Shown here one piece after another: positions 45,564 through 54,500 of a DNA stretch of 64,000 nt. The position numbers were made by a program, and so were the translations under genes. Location: assembly GCF_017254835.1 (NCBI RefSeq), contig NZ_JAFKCW010000001.1:1601063-1665062 (forward strand). Direction: 5' to 3'. Under the pieces are notes generated by a model that did not search any database, had not been told where the DNA came from, and worked only from the letters and a program-made list of their open reading frames with translations. This DNA comes from Algoriphagus aestuariicola (lineage in GTDB: Bacteria > Bacteroidota > Bacteroidia > Cytophagales > Cyclobacteriaceae). Each line of letters opens with the position of its first letter. The stretch's first letter is position 1.

Positions 45564-46028
45564 ATGAATAAAGAATATCTGGATTTTATCTATGCCATTT
45601 CGCTAGTGATTGGGATTTTTGGAGGGTTATTCTACGGAATTCAAATTCTTTACAAAAACTTTAAAACTGCCCAAAAGAAACGACGCCAACAACTTATAGG
45701 AGCGTGGACAAATGAAGGGTCAATAGGGAATAATGAAACACATTACCTCACTATTTCTTTGGATTTAGACCTTGAGGATGGAGAAGTTGTAGGTTTGGTT
45801 GAATATGTAAGAAGTCTGAAGGATGATGAAGAGTTTAAAAATATTTCATTGAATGGAAATTTTTTCTGGAGAACATCAAAACTCAGGATGTCAATCGTCA
45901 AACAAGGGGAGGTGTTTGATTGTGGATATTTGAAAATCAGGCGACAAAATCACAAGAGATTGGAACTAGTATCAAAATCCGTTGTGGAAAGACATTTTCC
46001 ACGAAGAACGATTTTATGGAAAGCGTAG
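45564..46028 (+). CDS. Small single-helix membrane protein next to the subtilase
   Basis: This 154-aa protein of unknown family has one transmembrane helix near the N-terminus (about residues 8-28, 'FIYAISLVIGIFGGLFYGIQ'), a basic stretch ('KTAQKKRRQQ') and a cytosolic beta-rich domain of about 110 residues beginning 'LIGAWTNEG'. The last pattern resembles a SMODS-associated or lipocalin-like small barrel, but I cannot confirm it. It follows the subtilase by 44 bp in the same direction and might be an accessory membrane partner of the defence pair. Confidence 0.6.
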   Translation: MNKEYLDFIYAISLVIGIFGGLFYGIQILYKNFKTAQKKRRQQLIGAWTNEGSIGNNETHYLTISLDLDLEDGEVVGLVEYVRSLKDDEEFKNISLNGNFFWRTSKLRMSIVKQGEVFDCGYLKIRRQNHKRLELVSKSVVERHFPRRTILWKA

Positions 46029-46100
46029 ATTCTGAAAATTTATATAAATGAAAGTATTCGAAAGATGAATTGTAAACTTTTATAGCCGGTAGAAAAATAA

Positions 46101-46862
46101 TCATTTTCTGTAATCTTTAATACCGATGTGGACTGGAGTACTTGGGACTTTTCCGTCTTTTATTCCTTGAATTACATCTTTTCTAGATAGCCCGAATTTA
46201 TCACTTAAATAATGATAATGGGGCTCCCCATCGTTCCAACTCTCTTTTCCTGAAAGGGCTTTAAAAGTTAAATAGAAACAATGCCATTCTTTTCCTTTAT
46301 CCAAAAAATTAGCAACAATATTTTTTCTATGGATAATTACGTTTTTTAATTCCCCTTCCTTAAGAGTTGTTTCTCCGATTATTGAGACAGATTCCTCATT
46401 ATCACTTAATTCAAACAGTAATGGGAGTTGAGACTTTTCTATATTACCTGGTAATTTTTCAGAAGTGTATCTACTAAAAGAAAATCCAAATTCTAAATTT
46501 GCCAGGAAAAGAAGTTTTGCTAAAGCATGGGTAGCAAGAGTTTTACCTTTAAGTAGTTTTAACTGATCTTTCTTACTTTCTGCGGACAGCAAAACAAGAA
46601 ATTCTTTGTCTAAAGACTCGTTTGAAATACTTTCAAATCTTTCCTTCCATATTTCATTTGCTTTTTTTGCAATGATTTTGTTTCTGACCTCTTCTGGGAT
46701 ACCTTGGAGTTTGTGTTCAATTTGATCCTTTATTAAATAGTAAGAAGAGGTAATTGATCGATCTTTAAAATATTTTATAGGGTTGACGCATTCAATATCT
46801 TCGTCATAAAAAAGTCTATAAAAGCTTTTTTTGTCTTCCGAATAGATTTTTAACATTTTCAT
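46101..46862 (-). CDS. Uncharacterised soluble protein, third gene of the AT-rich cassette
   Basis: This 253-aa protein has no signal or membrane segment and is in no family I recognise. The N-terminal half is helical and highly charged ('RNKIIAKKANEIWKERFESI'). The C-terminal part has a strand-rich section ('SVSIIGETTLKEGELKNVIIH') and a His/Tyr-rich motif 'GEPHYHYLSDKFGLSRKD' that could be a metal- or nucleic-acid-contact site. Base composition is far more AT-rich than the flanking housekeeping genes. It starts 7 bp downstream of the membrane-protein stop, so it is the last gene of the hsdS-linked unit. Confidence 0.7.
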   Translation of the reverse strand: MKMLKIYSEDKKSFYRLFYDEDIECVNPIKYFKDRSITSSYYLIKDQIEHKLQGIPEEVRNKIIAKKANEIWKERFESISNESLDKEFLVLLSAESKKDQLKLLKGKTLATHALAKLLFLANLEFGFSFSRYTSEKLPGNIEKSQLPLLFELSDNEESVSIIGETTLKEGELKNVIIHRKNIVANFLDKGKEWHCFYLTFKALSGKESWNDGEPHYHYLSDKFGLSRKDVIQGIKDGKVPSTPVHIGIKDYRK

Positions 46863-46869
46863 TTGTGTG

Positions 46870-47451
46870 CTACAATTTTAATTCATACATATAGAATCTA
46901 TATACTCTTATGGAGAGTACTATGATTACCCATAGATAAATGCTAACTAAAAATGTGTAAAATGTTATTCCAAATTTATAAAGATATGTTTGAAATCTCT
47001 CTAAGAAGACTATGTTTAAGGAGATGCCTAAAGAGATTCCAGTTGTAAATATTATTATCGAAATTATTACTAAAAGGATAATCAAAGTGAATAATGTGTC
47101 AGCAAATTCAATGTATCTTAATCTAGTGAGAATATCTGATTGATTATATTTTTCATTTTCCGGTAAATATTGATCTCTTTTAAAAGATTTAATAGTTATT
47201 CCTAGTTCATCAAAAATTTCTAATATTTCATTTTTTTTCTTCTTTGAAGCATCGAACATTAAAAATGAAAAAGAAAATAAAATTCCGCTAAATAAGGCGA
47301 CAAAAGTTCCGATAGTTCCTGATAAATTTTGGTCAAAATAGGAGAAAAAGCCTATTATAATTGATGTAGTAATGATAATGAAAATCACATATTGACTTTT
47401 TAAAGGAGTCAATTTATTTAGTATTTCATATGATTTTCTGAAAAAACCCAT
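46870..47451 (-). CDS. Four-helix membrane protein, middle gene of the AT-rich cassette
   Basis: This 193-aa protein has four strong hydrophobic helices in two pairs (about residues 20-40, 45-65, 118-140 and 160-182). A basic and acidic cytoplasmic loop of about 50 residues between the pairs starts 'DASKKKKNEILEIFDELG'. It has no catalytic motif. Small proteins with four helices paired with soluble partners are common membrane-breaking effectors in defence systems (Kiwa and SLATT-type proteins, for example), and that role is inferred here. The gene lies 4 bp after the 340-aa gene and 7 bp before the 253-aa gene, so the three are one unit. A line sampled at 47161-47220 has 14 G+C of 60. Confidence 0.72.
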   Translation of the reverse strand: MGFFRKSYEILNKLTPLKSQYVIFIIITTSIIIGFFSYFDQNLSGTIGTFVALFSGILFSFSFLMFDASKKKKNEILEIFDELGITIKSFKRDQYLPENEKYNQSDILTRLRYIEFADTLFTLIILLVIISIIIFTTGISLGISLNIVFLERFQTYLYKFGITFYTFLVSIYLWVIIVLSIRVYRFYMYELKL

Positions 47452-47455
47452 TAAT

Positions 47456-48478
47456 TTATTTTATTAAGAATTGGCTTGTATAGTTGTTTTCTTTTTGAAG
47501 AATTTTAAGATAATTTTTGCAATATATTCTCATTGAATCAAGATCAGGAGTTTGTTTTCCGTTCTCTTTTAGCTCTTCACCTAATACAAGTGAAGGAATG
47601 AAATTTTTATGATCTGTTATTACTGCATGAGAGCGAGAATTATCTCCTTTGTAAAATGCTTTTGGATCTGACTCTTTAATTTTTTTAGCACCATCTATAG
47701 ACAGTTTAATAAAGTCCGTCAATCCTTTTTTAATATCCTTTATTCCTTTAAAATATTTATTAGTGTTCTCATGTAAGTTTTTAATTCTCACCTCTACTTG
47801 GAAGGATTCAGCCTTACCTAGATATGCTGAAAATTCTCCACCAGTATTTTTTGATTCAAATGTGCTTAAAAATGAAAGTTCATGAACAACTGAATGTTCA
47901 AGAAATTCTTCGCGATCTTTATTGGAAATGCACATTTGCTCATCAAAAGTGAATCCTTTCTTCTTAAAAACTTTTTTTAGATGGTCTTTGACAAGTGAAT
48001 TTATTGTTGAATTCCCATAACTCTGGATCATAATAATTCCATAATTTACATCTGAGGGTAACCAAAATAGAAAATAAAAAGGTAATGCAGCAACATCATC
48101 TTTTGAGATTTTTGACTTTAGTTTTTTTCTTTTTTGATCTTGAACACTTTGTTCAATTCCTGTTAATCCTCCTTCGAAAATTCCATCAATTATGAAGTTT
48201 GCTGTATTTTTTTCGATTGTATCCCCAGGTGTATATGCCTTGGTTCCATCTTTGTCTTTAACAAACTCTGAATTAAATGATTCTAAATAGAATTTGTAAA
48301 ACCTATTAAAGAGGGTATTTTGGGTTACCTTTTTGTCTGTGCTCTCTCTAAATGATTCAAAAAATTCTGAAAATGTAACTTCAGATTTCTTTTCTCTTTT
48401 TTCGTTATACCTCCTTAGAATTATTGAATAAGAATTCAATTTTAATGTGTGTCCTTTAGCCATTTTTTTGTTTTTCAA
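47456..48478 (-). CDS. Uncharacterised soluble protein, first gene of the AT-rich cassette, overlaps hsdS
   Basis: This 340-aa protein of unknown family has no signal peptide. The N-terminal third is charged and helical ('YNEKREKKSEVTFSEFFES'). A central strand-loop-helix reads 'NYGIIMIQSYGNSTINSLVK', a sort of core often seen in sensor or nuclease-like folds of defence proteins, but I cannot place it. The C-terminal half is lysine-rich. Its start overlaps the end of hsdS by 23 bp (48456-48478); the alternative ATG at 48463 would still overlap. Translation is therefore coupled to the restriction operon. The start of hsdS-sized GC-rich sequence marks an abrupt change of base composition. Confidence 0.72.
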   Translation of the reverse strand: MKNKKMAKGHTLKLNSYSIILRRYNEKREKKSEVTFSEFFESFRESTDKKVTQNTLFNRFYKFYLESFNSEFVKDKDGTKAYTPGDTIEKNTANFIIDGIFEGGLTGIEQSVQDQKRKKLKSKISKDDVAALPFYFLFWLPSDVNYGIIMIQSYGNSTINSLVKDHLKKVFKKKGFTFDEQMCISNKDREEFLEHSVVHELSFLSTFESKNTGGEFSAYLGKAESFQVEVRIKNLHENTNKYFKGIKDIKKGLTDFIKLSIDGAKKIKESDPKAFYKGDNSRSHAVITDHKNFIPSLVLGEELKENGKQTPDLDSMRIYCKNYLKILQKENNYTSQFLIK

Positions 48479-49838
48479 GGTTATAATATGGTTTTCTTTC
48501 CCCTTCCGCCACTATCCCCAATTCCTCTTCCACCTGTTCCTTTGCCTCAGCCACTGTCACCTGCCCATTCATCAGCATCGGCAATAGCCAATCCCGAAGC
48601 GAGGAGAGTTGTTGGTTTTGCATTGAATTAATCCTTAGCTTTTCAAACAATGGTTGTACTATCTCATTGAATTTAGTCAATGTGGAATTATCGGGAATTA
48701 CCAATTTAAACCCTCTGACCATTGATCCATTAAGGTTGTTGATATTTGTTCCTAGACATTCATTTTTGATAGTGGTGAAGAAAAAATCTGATTGAGTATA
48801 GGAGTAGAGATAAAACTCGAAATCTTCATTTGCCGCCATTTTAGCGCAAAAAGCACCAAAGGCAACCTTTTCTTTGAACAAGTAAAATCCATTCTTTCCA
48901 ATATGATCAATGCTTCCACTTGACATTGTAATCAAAATGTTAAAAGGATTAAGAATCTGCTCCTCATCGACTAGAGATTCTGAGACATAGACCATGCTGT
49001 TGAGGTCAATTTGATTTCCTGTAATGTTTGTTGCCCTTAAAATTGGGATCGTGCCTGCGGTACCTTCATCTTTAATATCATCTTTATTGTAGGTCACTCC
49101 TCTAGTTAGTGATGCAATATCTGATATTGTCCCACTTCTCCACCCCTCCGGAATCTCTCGTTTCAACTTCTCATTCCAGACCATTTTGCCGCCGGAGCTT
49201 TTATAGGGCTTGCCGTTTTGGTCAGGCTTGCCCTGAGCGAAGTCGAAGGGAAAATCAAACTGCACAAACCAATAGGCATACACCAAGTTCGCCATCGCCT
49301 CCAGTTCCGCATTGATGCGGTTGTTGAGCTCGATCTTTGCATCCAAGTCGGATAGGACTTTGGCGATTTTTTCTTTTACGCTTTGCTCTGGATTTAAAAT
49401 TGGAAGTTTTCTCAATGCTCCCAAGGATAAATAGGGTTGAGAAGATCCAGATTTTGCTTGTCCTAGATAATGTTTGCCATAATCGGATTGTAGGTAATAG
49501 GTTAGCCAGTTTGCTTCAATTTTTGATTTTGTTTTAAACAATCCTACGTTTTTTATTGCGTAGATAATGTTATCATTTTTTTCTATGTAAGTATAGCCGC
49601 AATATTCTCCAATCATACTTATGATAACATCCCACTTTTCAACCTGACTCCTTTTATTGATGCTTTCGTAATCCTCTTTTGAAATTAAGCTTGCAGTGGT
49701 CAAGTCTAAAACCCCTCCCTTGATATTTTTTGAAGTTACGAGAGGGAATCCTGTTGACTGAGCTTTTGGGGAATCATGAGTTCCATCTGTGACATTTGAG
49801 TATAATTTTTCAGCGGAAATAAATGGCCATTTCATCAT
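48456..49838 (-). CDS. hsdS: Type I restriction-modification specificity subunit
   Basis: This 460-aa DNA-recognition subunit is built of two target-recognition domains, each followed by a helical spacer. The first half carries 'SGSSQPYLSLGALRKLPI' and the spacer helix 'LSDLDAKIELNNRINAELEAMANLVYAYWF' (split for reading). The second recognition domain starts 'IPEGWRSGTISDIASLTRG' and leads to 'SLRDWLLPMLMNGQVTV'. It sets which sequence HsdM methylates and HsdR cuts. An interspersed repeat (49231-49250, CCCTGAGCGA/AGTCGAAGGG) sits inside the coding region as 'FDFAQGK', between spacer and second domain. The start at 49838 is the first of two adjacent ATGs. Confidence 0.93.
   Translation of the reverse strand: MMKWPFISAEKLYSNVTDGTHDSPKAQSTGFPLVTSKNIKGGVLDLTTASLISKEDYESINKRSQVEKWDVIISMIGEYCGYTYIEKNDNIIYAIKNVGLFKTKSKIEANWLTYYLQSDYGKHYLGQAKSGSSQPYLSLGALRKLPILNPEQSVKEKIAKVLSDLDAKIELNNRINAELEAMANLVYAYWFVQFDFPFDFAQGKPDQNGKPYKSSGGKMVWNEKLKREIPEGWRSGTISDIASLTRGVTYNKDDIKDEGTAGTIPILRATNITGNQIDLNSMVYVSESLVDEEQILNPFNILITMSSGSIDHIGKNGFYLFKEKVAFGAFCAKMAANEDFEFYLYSYTQSDFFFTTIKNECLGTNINNLNGSMVRGFKLVIPDNSTLTKFNEIVQPLFEKLRINSMQNQQLSSLRDWLLPMLMNGQVTVAEAKEQVEEELGIVAEGERKPYYNLEKQKNG
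49231..49250. repeat. Interspersed repeat copy inside hsdS
   Basis: CCCTGAGCGAAGTCGAAGGG is the short repeat common in Bacteroidota genomes, often recognisable by the frame reading ACPERSRR. It is inserted in frame here and does not break the gene. Confidence 0.65.
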
Positions 49839-49860
49839 TTTCTCTTCCAGTTGTTTTCAT
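49810..49860 (-). CDS. Possible 16-residue ORF bridging hsdM and hsdS
   Basis: After the hsdM TAG (49924-49926) the same frame stays open for 37 sense codons and ends in TGA at 49810-49812. An ATG at 49858-49860 in that frame would start a 16-residue peptide overlapping the first codons of hsdS. This could couple translation across the 85-bp hsdM-hsdS gap or be an evolutionary remnant of a longer HsdM tail. No functional evidence. Confidence 0.25.
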   Translation of the reverse strand: MKTTGRENDEMAIYFR

Positions 49861-49923
49861 CTTAGTTACCAACCTATCAAAATCTACTTTTCTTGAACTG
49901 TACGGATTTTCCAATCTGTTGGC

Positions 49924-51543
49924 CTAAGCTTTAAATTTGAGATTCTTCAAATTCACCAAGATCTCACTATCCAAGGCTTTTCCCTCGGCAAACATCCTGA
50001 CCAAGCGCTCTTCAAAGCCATTTAGCTTGGCCTGAAACTCTTCCACCGTGATATCCACATAGTCGATCTTGACCTCGAAGTACTGCCCGGCGCTGAAGCT
50101 GTAGTTTTTCTCAGCGATCTGCGCCTTTCTGACCACCACGGAAAGGTCGTCGACGGCTTCCTGATGATTGAAGGCCTCGATGATTCGGCTTTCTTCCTCC
50201 CGGGTGAGGACGGTGCGTTGGTTTTTACCCTCCTTCACGGTCTGCCCCAGTTTGGAGGCATCCATTAGCACGATATGCTCGGAGTCGGCCATCTTGTCAA
50301 GGAAAAGTACGGAGACGTTGGTGCCCGTACTGGCGAAGATATTGCTCGGCATACTCACCACGCCCCGCAGCCAGCCTTGCTTGATGAGCTTTTCACGGAT
50401 GCTTTTCTCGATCCCGCTCTGCGCGGTGATAAATCCCGTCGGCACCACGATGGCCGCCCTACCGCTTTCGCTCAGGCTGTGCATGATGTGCTGGATAAAG
50501 AGCAAGTAGATCGCCATGGATTCCTTCTTGGCCTTGGGCACATTGGGAATCCCCGCAAAGAAGCGGTCCTTGAAGCTGTCCTTTTCCAGATCGTCCCGGA
50601 AATCCGAGAAATCCAGCTTGAATGGAGGGTTTGAAACGATAAAATCAAATTTCTGGGTCAGGTAATAAGGCTGAGCGATGGTATTGGTCTTGATGATATT
50701 TGGGATGCTGTGGGTCAGGCCGTTCAGCACCAAGTTGAGCCGCAGCATGGTGCTGGACTTTTGGGAAATATCCTCAGAATAGATGCTGCAATTCTGCTCG
50801 CCGATCTGGTGGGCTAAGCTCATGAGCAAGGTGCCCGAACCCGCACTCGGATCATAGCAGCGCACGCCTTTGACCGGTTCCGGAACCAAGATGGCCGCCA
50901 TAATTCGCGCCACAGCATGAGGGGTATAGTACTCCGCATATTTTCCGCCGCTGTCGCTGTTGTAGTCCTTGATCAGGTACTCAAAAATGGTCGCGAAGAA
51001 GTCGTATTTCTCCTCAAACATCTCCTCAAAGCTGAACTCAAAGAGCTTGTTGATGAGGGCCCGGCAAAAGGCATCCCGCTGGGAGGAATCGGAGATAAAC
51101 TGGCTGAGTTCGTCAAAAAGCGAGTCCTTGGCTCCGGAAAAGGCCTTGACGGAAAAGACGTCGGCGTTTTCGATGCTGATCTGCCGCAGGGTATCGTCGA
51201 AAGTCTTGGCAAAGTCCGGCTCGGATTGCTTGTTGAATAAGTGTGAAATCAGTTGGTAGCCATGCAGCCTCGGCACATTGGGGTCGAGCAGGGCCAGGAG
51301 AATCTGGTATTCTTCCTCATCGAGGGCGTTGAGCGCCTCGGTGAAGTTATCGGCGGCGGCAAGTTCTGGGTTTTGCTTTTTGACCTCATAGCGAAACTTG
51401 TCATTGAGAAACTTGTACAGGAAAACCTGGGTAATGATCTTGAACTCATTGCCATCGTTGCCCAAGCCAAAGTTGGCGCAGACGCTCTTCAGGTTGTCGA
51501 TGAGTTGCTTGGTTTTGGTAATAAAGGTTAAATCCTGGGTCAT
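49924..51543 (-). CDS. hsdM: Type I DNA adenine methyltransferase subunit
   Basis: This 539-aa N6-adenine methyltransferase has a helical N-terminal domain (residues 1-150), the AdoMet motif 'CYDPSAGSGTLLMSLAHQIG' near residue 220, and the catalytic NPPF at residues 305-308 ('FIVSNPPFKLDF'). A C-terminal helical tail contacts HsdS. Its start overlaps the hsdR stop by 4 bp (ATGA), so the two are translationally coupled. The length is normal for HsdM. The enzyme would methylate host DNA at the site read by HsdS and keep the nuclease from cutting it. Confidence 0.95.
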   Translation of the reverse strand: MTQDLTFITKTKQLIDNLKSVCANFGLGNDGNEFKIITQVFLYKFLNDKFRYEVKKQNPELAAADNFTEALNALDEEEYQILLALLDPNVPRLHGYQLISHLFNKQSEPDFAKTFDDTLRQISIENADVFSVKAFSGAKDSLFDELSQFISDSSQRDAFCRALINKLFEFSFEEMFEEKYDFFATIFEYLIKDYNSDSGGKYAEYYTPHAVARIMAAILVPEPVKGVRCYDPSAGSGTLLMSLAHQIGEQNCSIYSEDISQKSSTMLRLNLVLNGLTHSIPNIIKTNTIAQPYYLTQKFDFIVSNPPFKLDFSDFRDDLEKDSFKDRFFAGIPNVPKAKKESMAIYLLFIQHIMHSLSESGRAAIVVPTGFITAQSGIEKSIREKLIKQGWLRGVVSMPSNIFASTGTNVSVLFLDKMADSEHIVLMDASKLGQTVKEGKNQRTVLTREEESRIIEAFNHQEAVDDLSVVVRKAQIAEKNYSFSAGQYFEVKIDYVDITVEEFQAKLNGFEERLVRMFAEGKALDSEILVNLKNLKFKA

Positions 51544-54500
51544 CTAAATGCGGTATTGTTAAACTGATTGAGGTATTCGGACACGATTAATTGGTTGATT
51601 CTTTGGGTAGTTTTGAAGTCGAGTTTCATTTTTTGCTCCCGCAAAAACTCCTGAGTCACGAGCTGCATCATGTAGCGGTTGAAGAAGGCTTCATTGGCCA
51701 TGATGTCTTGGGAATTTTGGATTTGTTCGTCTGCTTTGGACTTGACGTTCATCAGGGCAGATTGAAGCTGCACCTGCTTTTGAGTCAGCCCTCCGCTTTC
51801 GGTGAGTCGCTTGTGCACCCGGGCAAACTTTTCATCCTGATGGTATTTGGCCCGAAGATTGGCGTTTTCCCGATTGAGTTCTTTGGCTTTTTCGTGGATT
51901 TTGCGGAGCAGGGGAAGGTTTTCCACCAAGTCCTGCTGACTCACTTCGCTGAGGTTTTTCTTTTTGAAGATCCGCTCCAGTTCCTCCCGCAAACTTACAA
52001 AAGCCGGGTCCTGTTGGTCGAAATTATCCCGCAAAGATTCCCGTGTTTTGCGCAGCATGTCTTTGAACTGATCCGCGAGCACAAGTTCGCTCTCGGAGAC
52101 CTTGATAAACTCAAAGACGATGTCCTCCAAAGCGGTATTGATGATATTGGTCGTGGCGTCTTCATTCCCGATATTTTCTACAAAATGTAGGTTGTCAAGT
52201 CGGCTTTGTGCCACCGTCAAGAGGCGGTTCCAAGTGTCAAAATCCGCCAAGCCCTCCAAACCTTCATAGCCATTGAGCGCGATCAGGTTTTTGAGTTCCT
52301 TGGCCGTGCGGAGTGATTTGACGATTTCCAACAGATGGCTTTTGTCGGTGATTTCGGCGATTTGTTGGGAAAAGATTTCCTTGTTTTCGGTATCAAACTG
52401 GAACAGCACTTCCCTGATCTTGGAGATGTCCTGCTGAATCTCCTCTTGGGATTTAAATAGGTTGGAATACAGCGCCATTTCATCTCCGAGTTGCTCCTGC
52501 AGCTCGTCAAAATACAGGCGGTTGGTGCGGTCAAATGCGCTGGAGATATCCGCAAAATCTACCACATAGCCGTACTTGTACTTTTTGTATGGCCGATTGA
52601 CTCGGGTGAGCGTCTGTAAGAGGTTATGATCATGAATGACTCGGGCGAGGTACAGCTTCTTCAGGCGCTTGGCATCAAAGCCCGTCAATAGCATATTGTA
52701 CACAAAGAGCAAATCGAGATTTCCTTTTTTATAGACTTTGACGAGGTCCTTTCGGATATCTTTGTCGTTTTCGTCATGGAGAATCAGCGCTGCTTTGAGT
52801 ATCGGGATTTCATTGGTCAGGTATTTCTCTTTGGGCTCTGCTGCCAATAATACTCCTGCGTCAGTTTCCTGCTCCCCGAATCGTGCTTCAAAAAGATGGA
52901 ACAGTTGTCTAGCCTGCTCGGAGGAATCGCAAACCACCATTCCGCCCAAGGTGGCGTCGCCCTGATCTTTTCGGAATCGGATCAGGTCGTCCACTATGTA
53001 GTCCAGCATGGCTTGGACAAACTTCGGGTGTGCGTAGATTTTGGAGCGGGGGATGTCACCCTTTTGGATTTTGATCTGATCCATCAGCTCCTTCATCTCC
53101 ATCTTAAACTTGCCCTCAATCTCCTCCCGAATCAGTCTCAGCGTGTAGCCATCGGCGATGGACATGTTGTAGTAGTACTTGTGGATGTAATTGCCAAAGA
53201 GCGTTTTGGAATCGTACTCCTTAGCCACTTCACGGAGCAGGGGAGTGCCTGTCAGGGCGATTTTGATCGCTTTTTTGTCCGAATTGATCAGGTTGGCCAG
53301 GTAATTTCCCTTGGGATTGTAGCTGCGGTGCGCCTCATCTAGGAAATATACCCGCTGAATGTGAATGTCATAAACCATCACCTCAGCGACCATGGCATCC
53401 GTGCTGAATTTCTGAATGTTGACTACGGTGATTTCCGGCAAACCCGAATCGTTGTGAATCGCTCCGGTGATCCGCAGATCTTTGATAAAATCCTGTCGGG
53501 AATTGACCTGATTGACTTTCAGTCCCCGGTTGCTAAACTCCGTGGATGCCTGAATCAGCAAATCCAATCGATCCACGATAAAGTAAAACTTGGGAATGAT
53601 TCCCTGTTTTTGGAAAAATTCGGTAAGGAACTTGACATTGTAAAAGGCCAAGGCCGTTTTTCCGCTTCCTTGCGTATGCCAGATGATGCCTTTTGTTAGT
53701 CCTTCACTGAGTTTTTGGGCAATCGCCAGCGAGGCAAAAAGCTGGGGATAGCGCATGATGTGCTTTTCCATTCCTTTTTCTTCTGCCACATAAGCCAAGG
53801 CATATTTGAGAATAAAGGCAAAGCGCTCTCGGCTAAAGAGCGAAGTCAGGATGCGGTGTGTGGGTGTGTATTCGGATTTGTTGGTCAGGAATTCCGGGCT
53901 GTGCTTGATCACCATCAGATTGGTGTCTTTCAGGATCGCGTTTTCCTGTTCCTCGGAGATCGGTTTCAGCCCCTGCTTAACAGGATACTCAGGATCTTCC
54001 CGGAAGTAGTTGAATTGAAGGTCTTTGTAGGCAGCCGTGGCATAGAAGGCCCCAAACACGGGATCTACAATGCCATCTTCATACTCCATGTTGTTGGAGA
54101 ACACCATCACTTGGGTGATGTTGGCAAAGCGGCGGAAATGCTTCTGCATGAAGCGTTGGTTGATGCGGTTTCGTTCTGCGATGACTCCATCCCGGTTGTG
54201 CGGTTTTTTGACTTCGATAAAGGCCAAAGGCATCCCGTTGATCAGCAAGGTGATATCCGGTCGAAATTCCTCGTCTCCGTTTTTGCAGGTGAGTTCCGTG
54301 GTGACGTGGAAGGAATTATTGGCAAAATTTTGGAAATCGATGAGTTTGATTCCTGCCCCGCTCGTCAGTCGCTGATAAAACTTTTGTCCCAAATCCTCAT
54401 AGTCCAACTCCAAGCTGATCTCATCCAGAATTCGCCTGACATCCGAGGCATCCAGATGGGGATTGAGCTTTAAAATGCTTTGGCTGAATATGCCTTCAAA

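Noticed and set aside
46101-48478. Naming the AT-rich cassette as Kiwa (KwaA/KwaB)
   Set aside because: The four-helix membrane protein plus soluble protein resembles the layout, but I cannot find DUF4868-like features in the 340-aa protein and there is a third gene. Layout alone is not enough.
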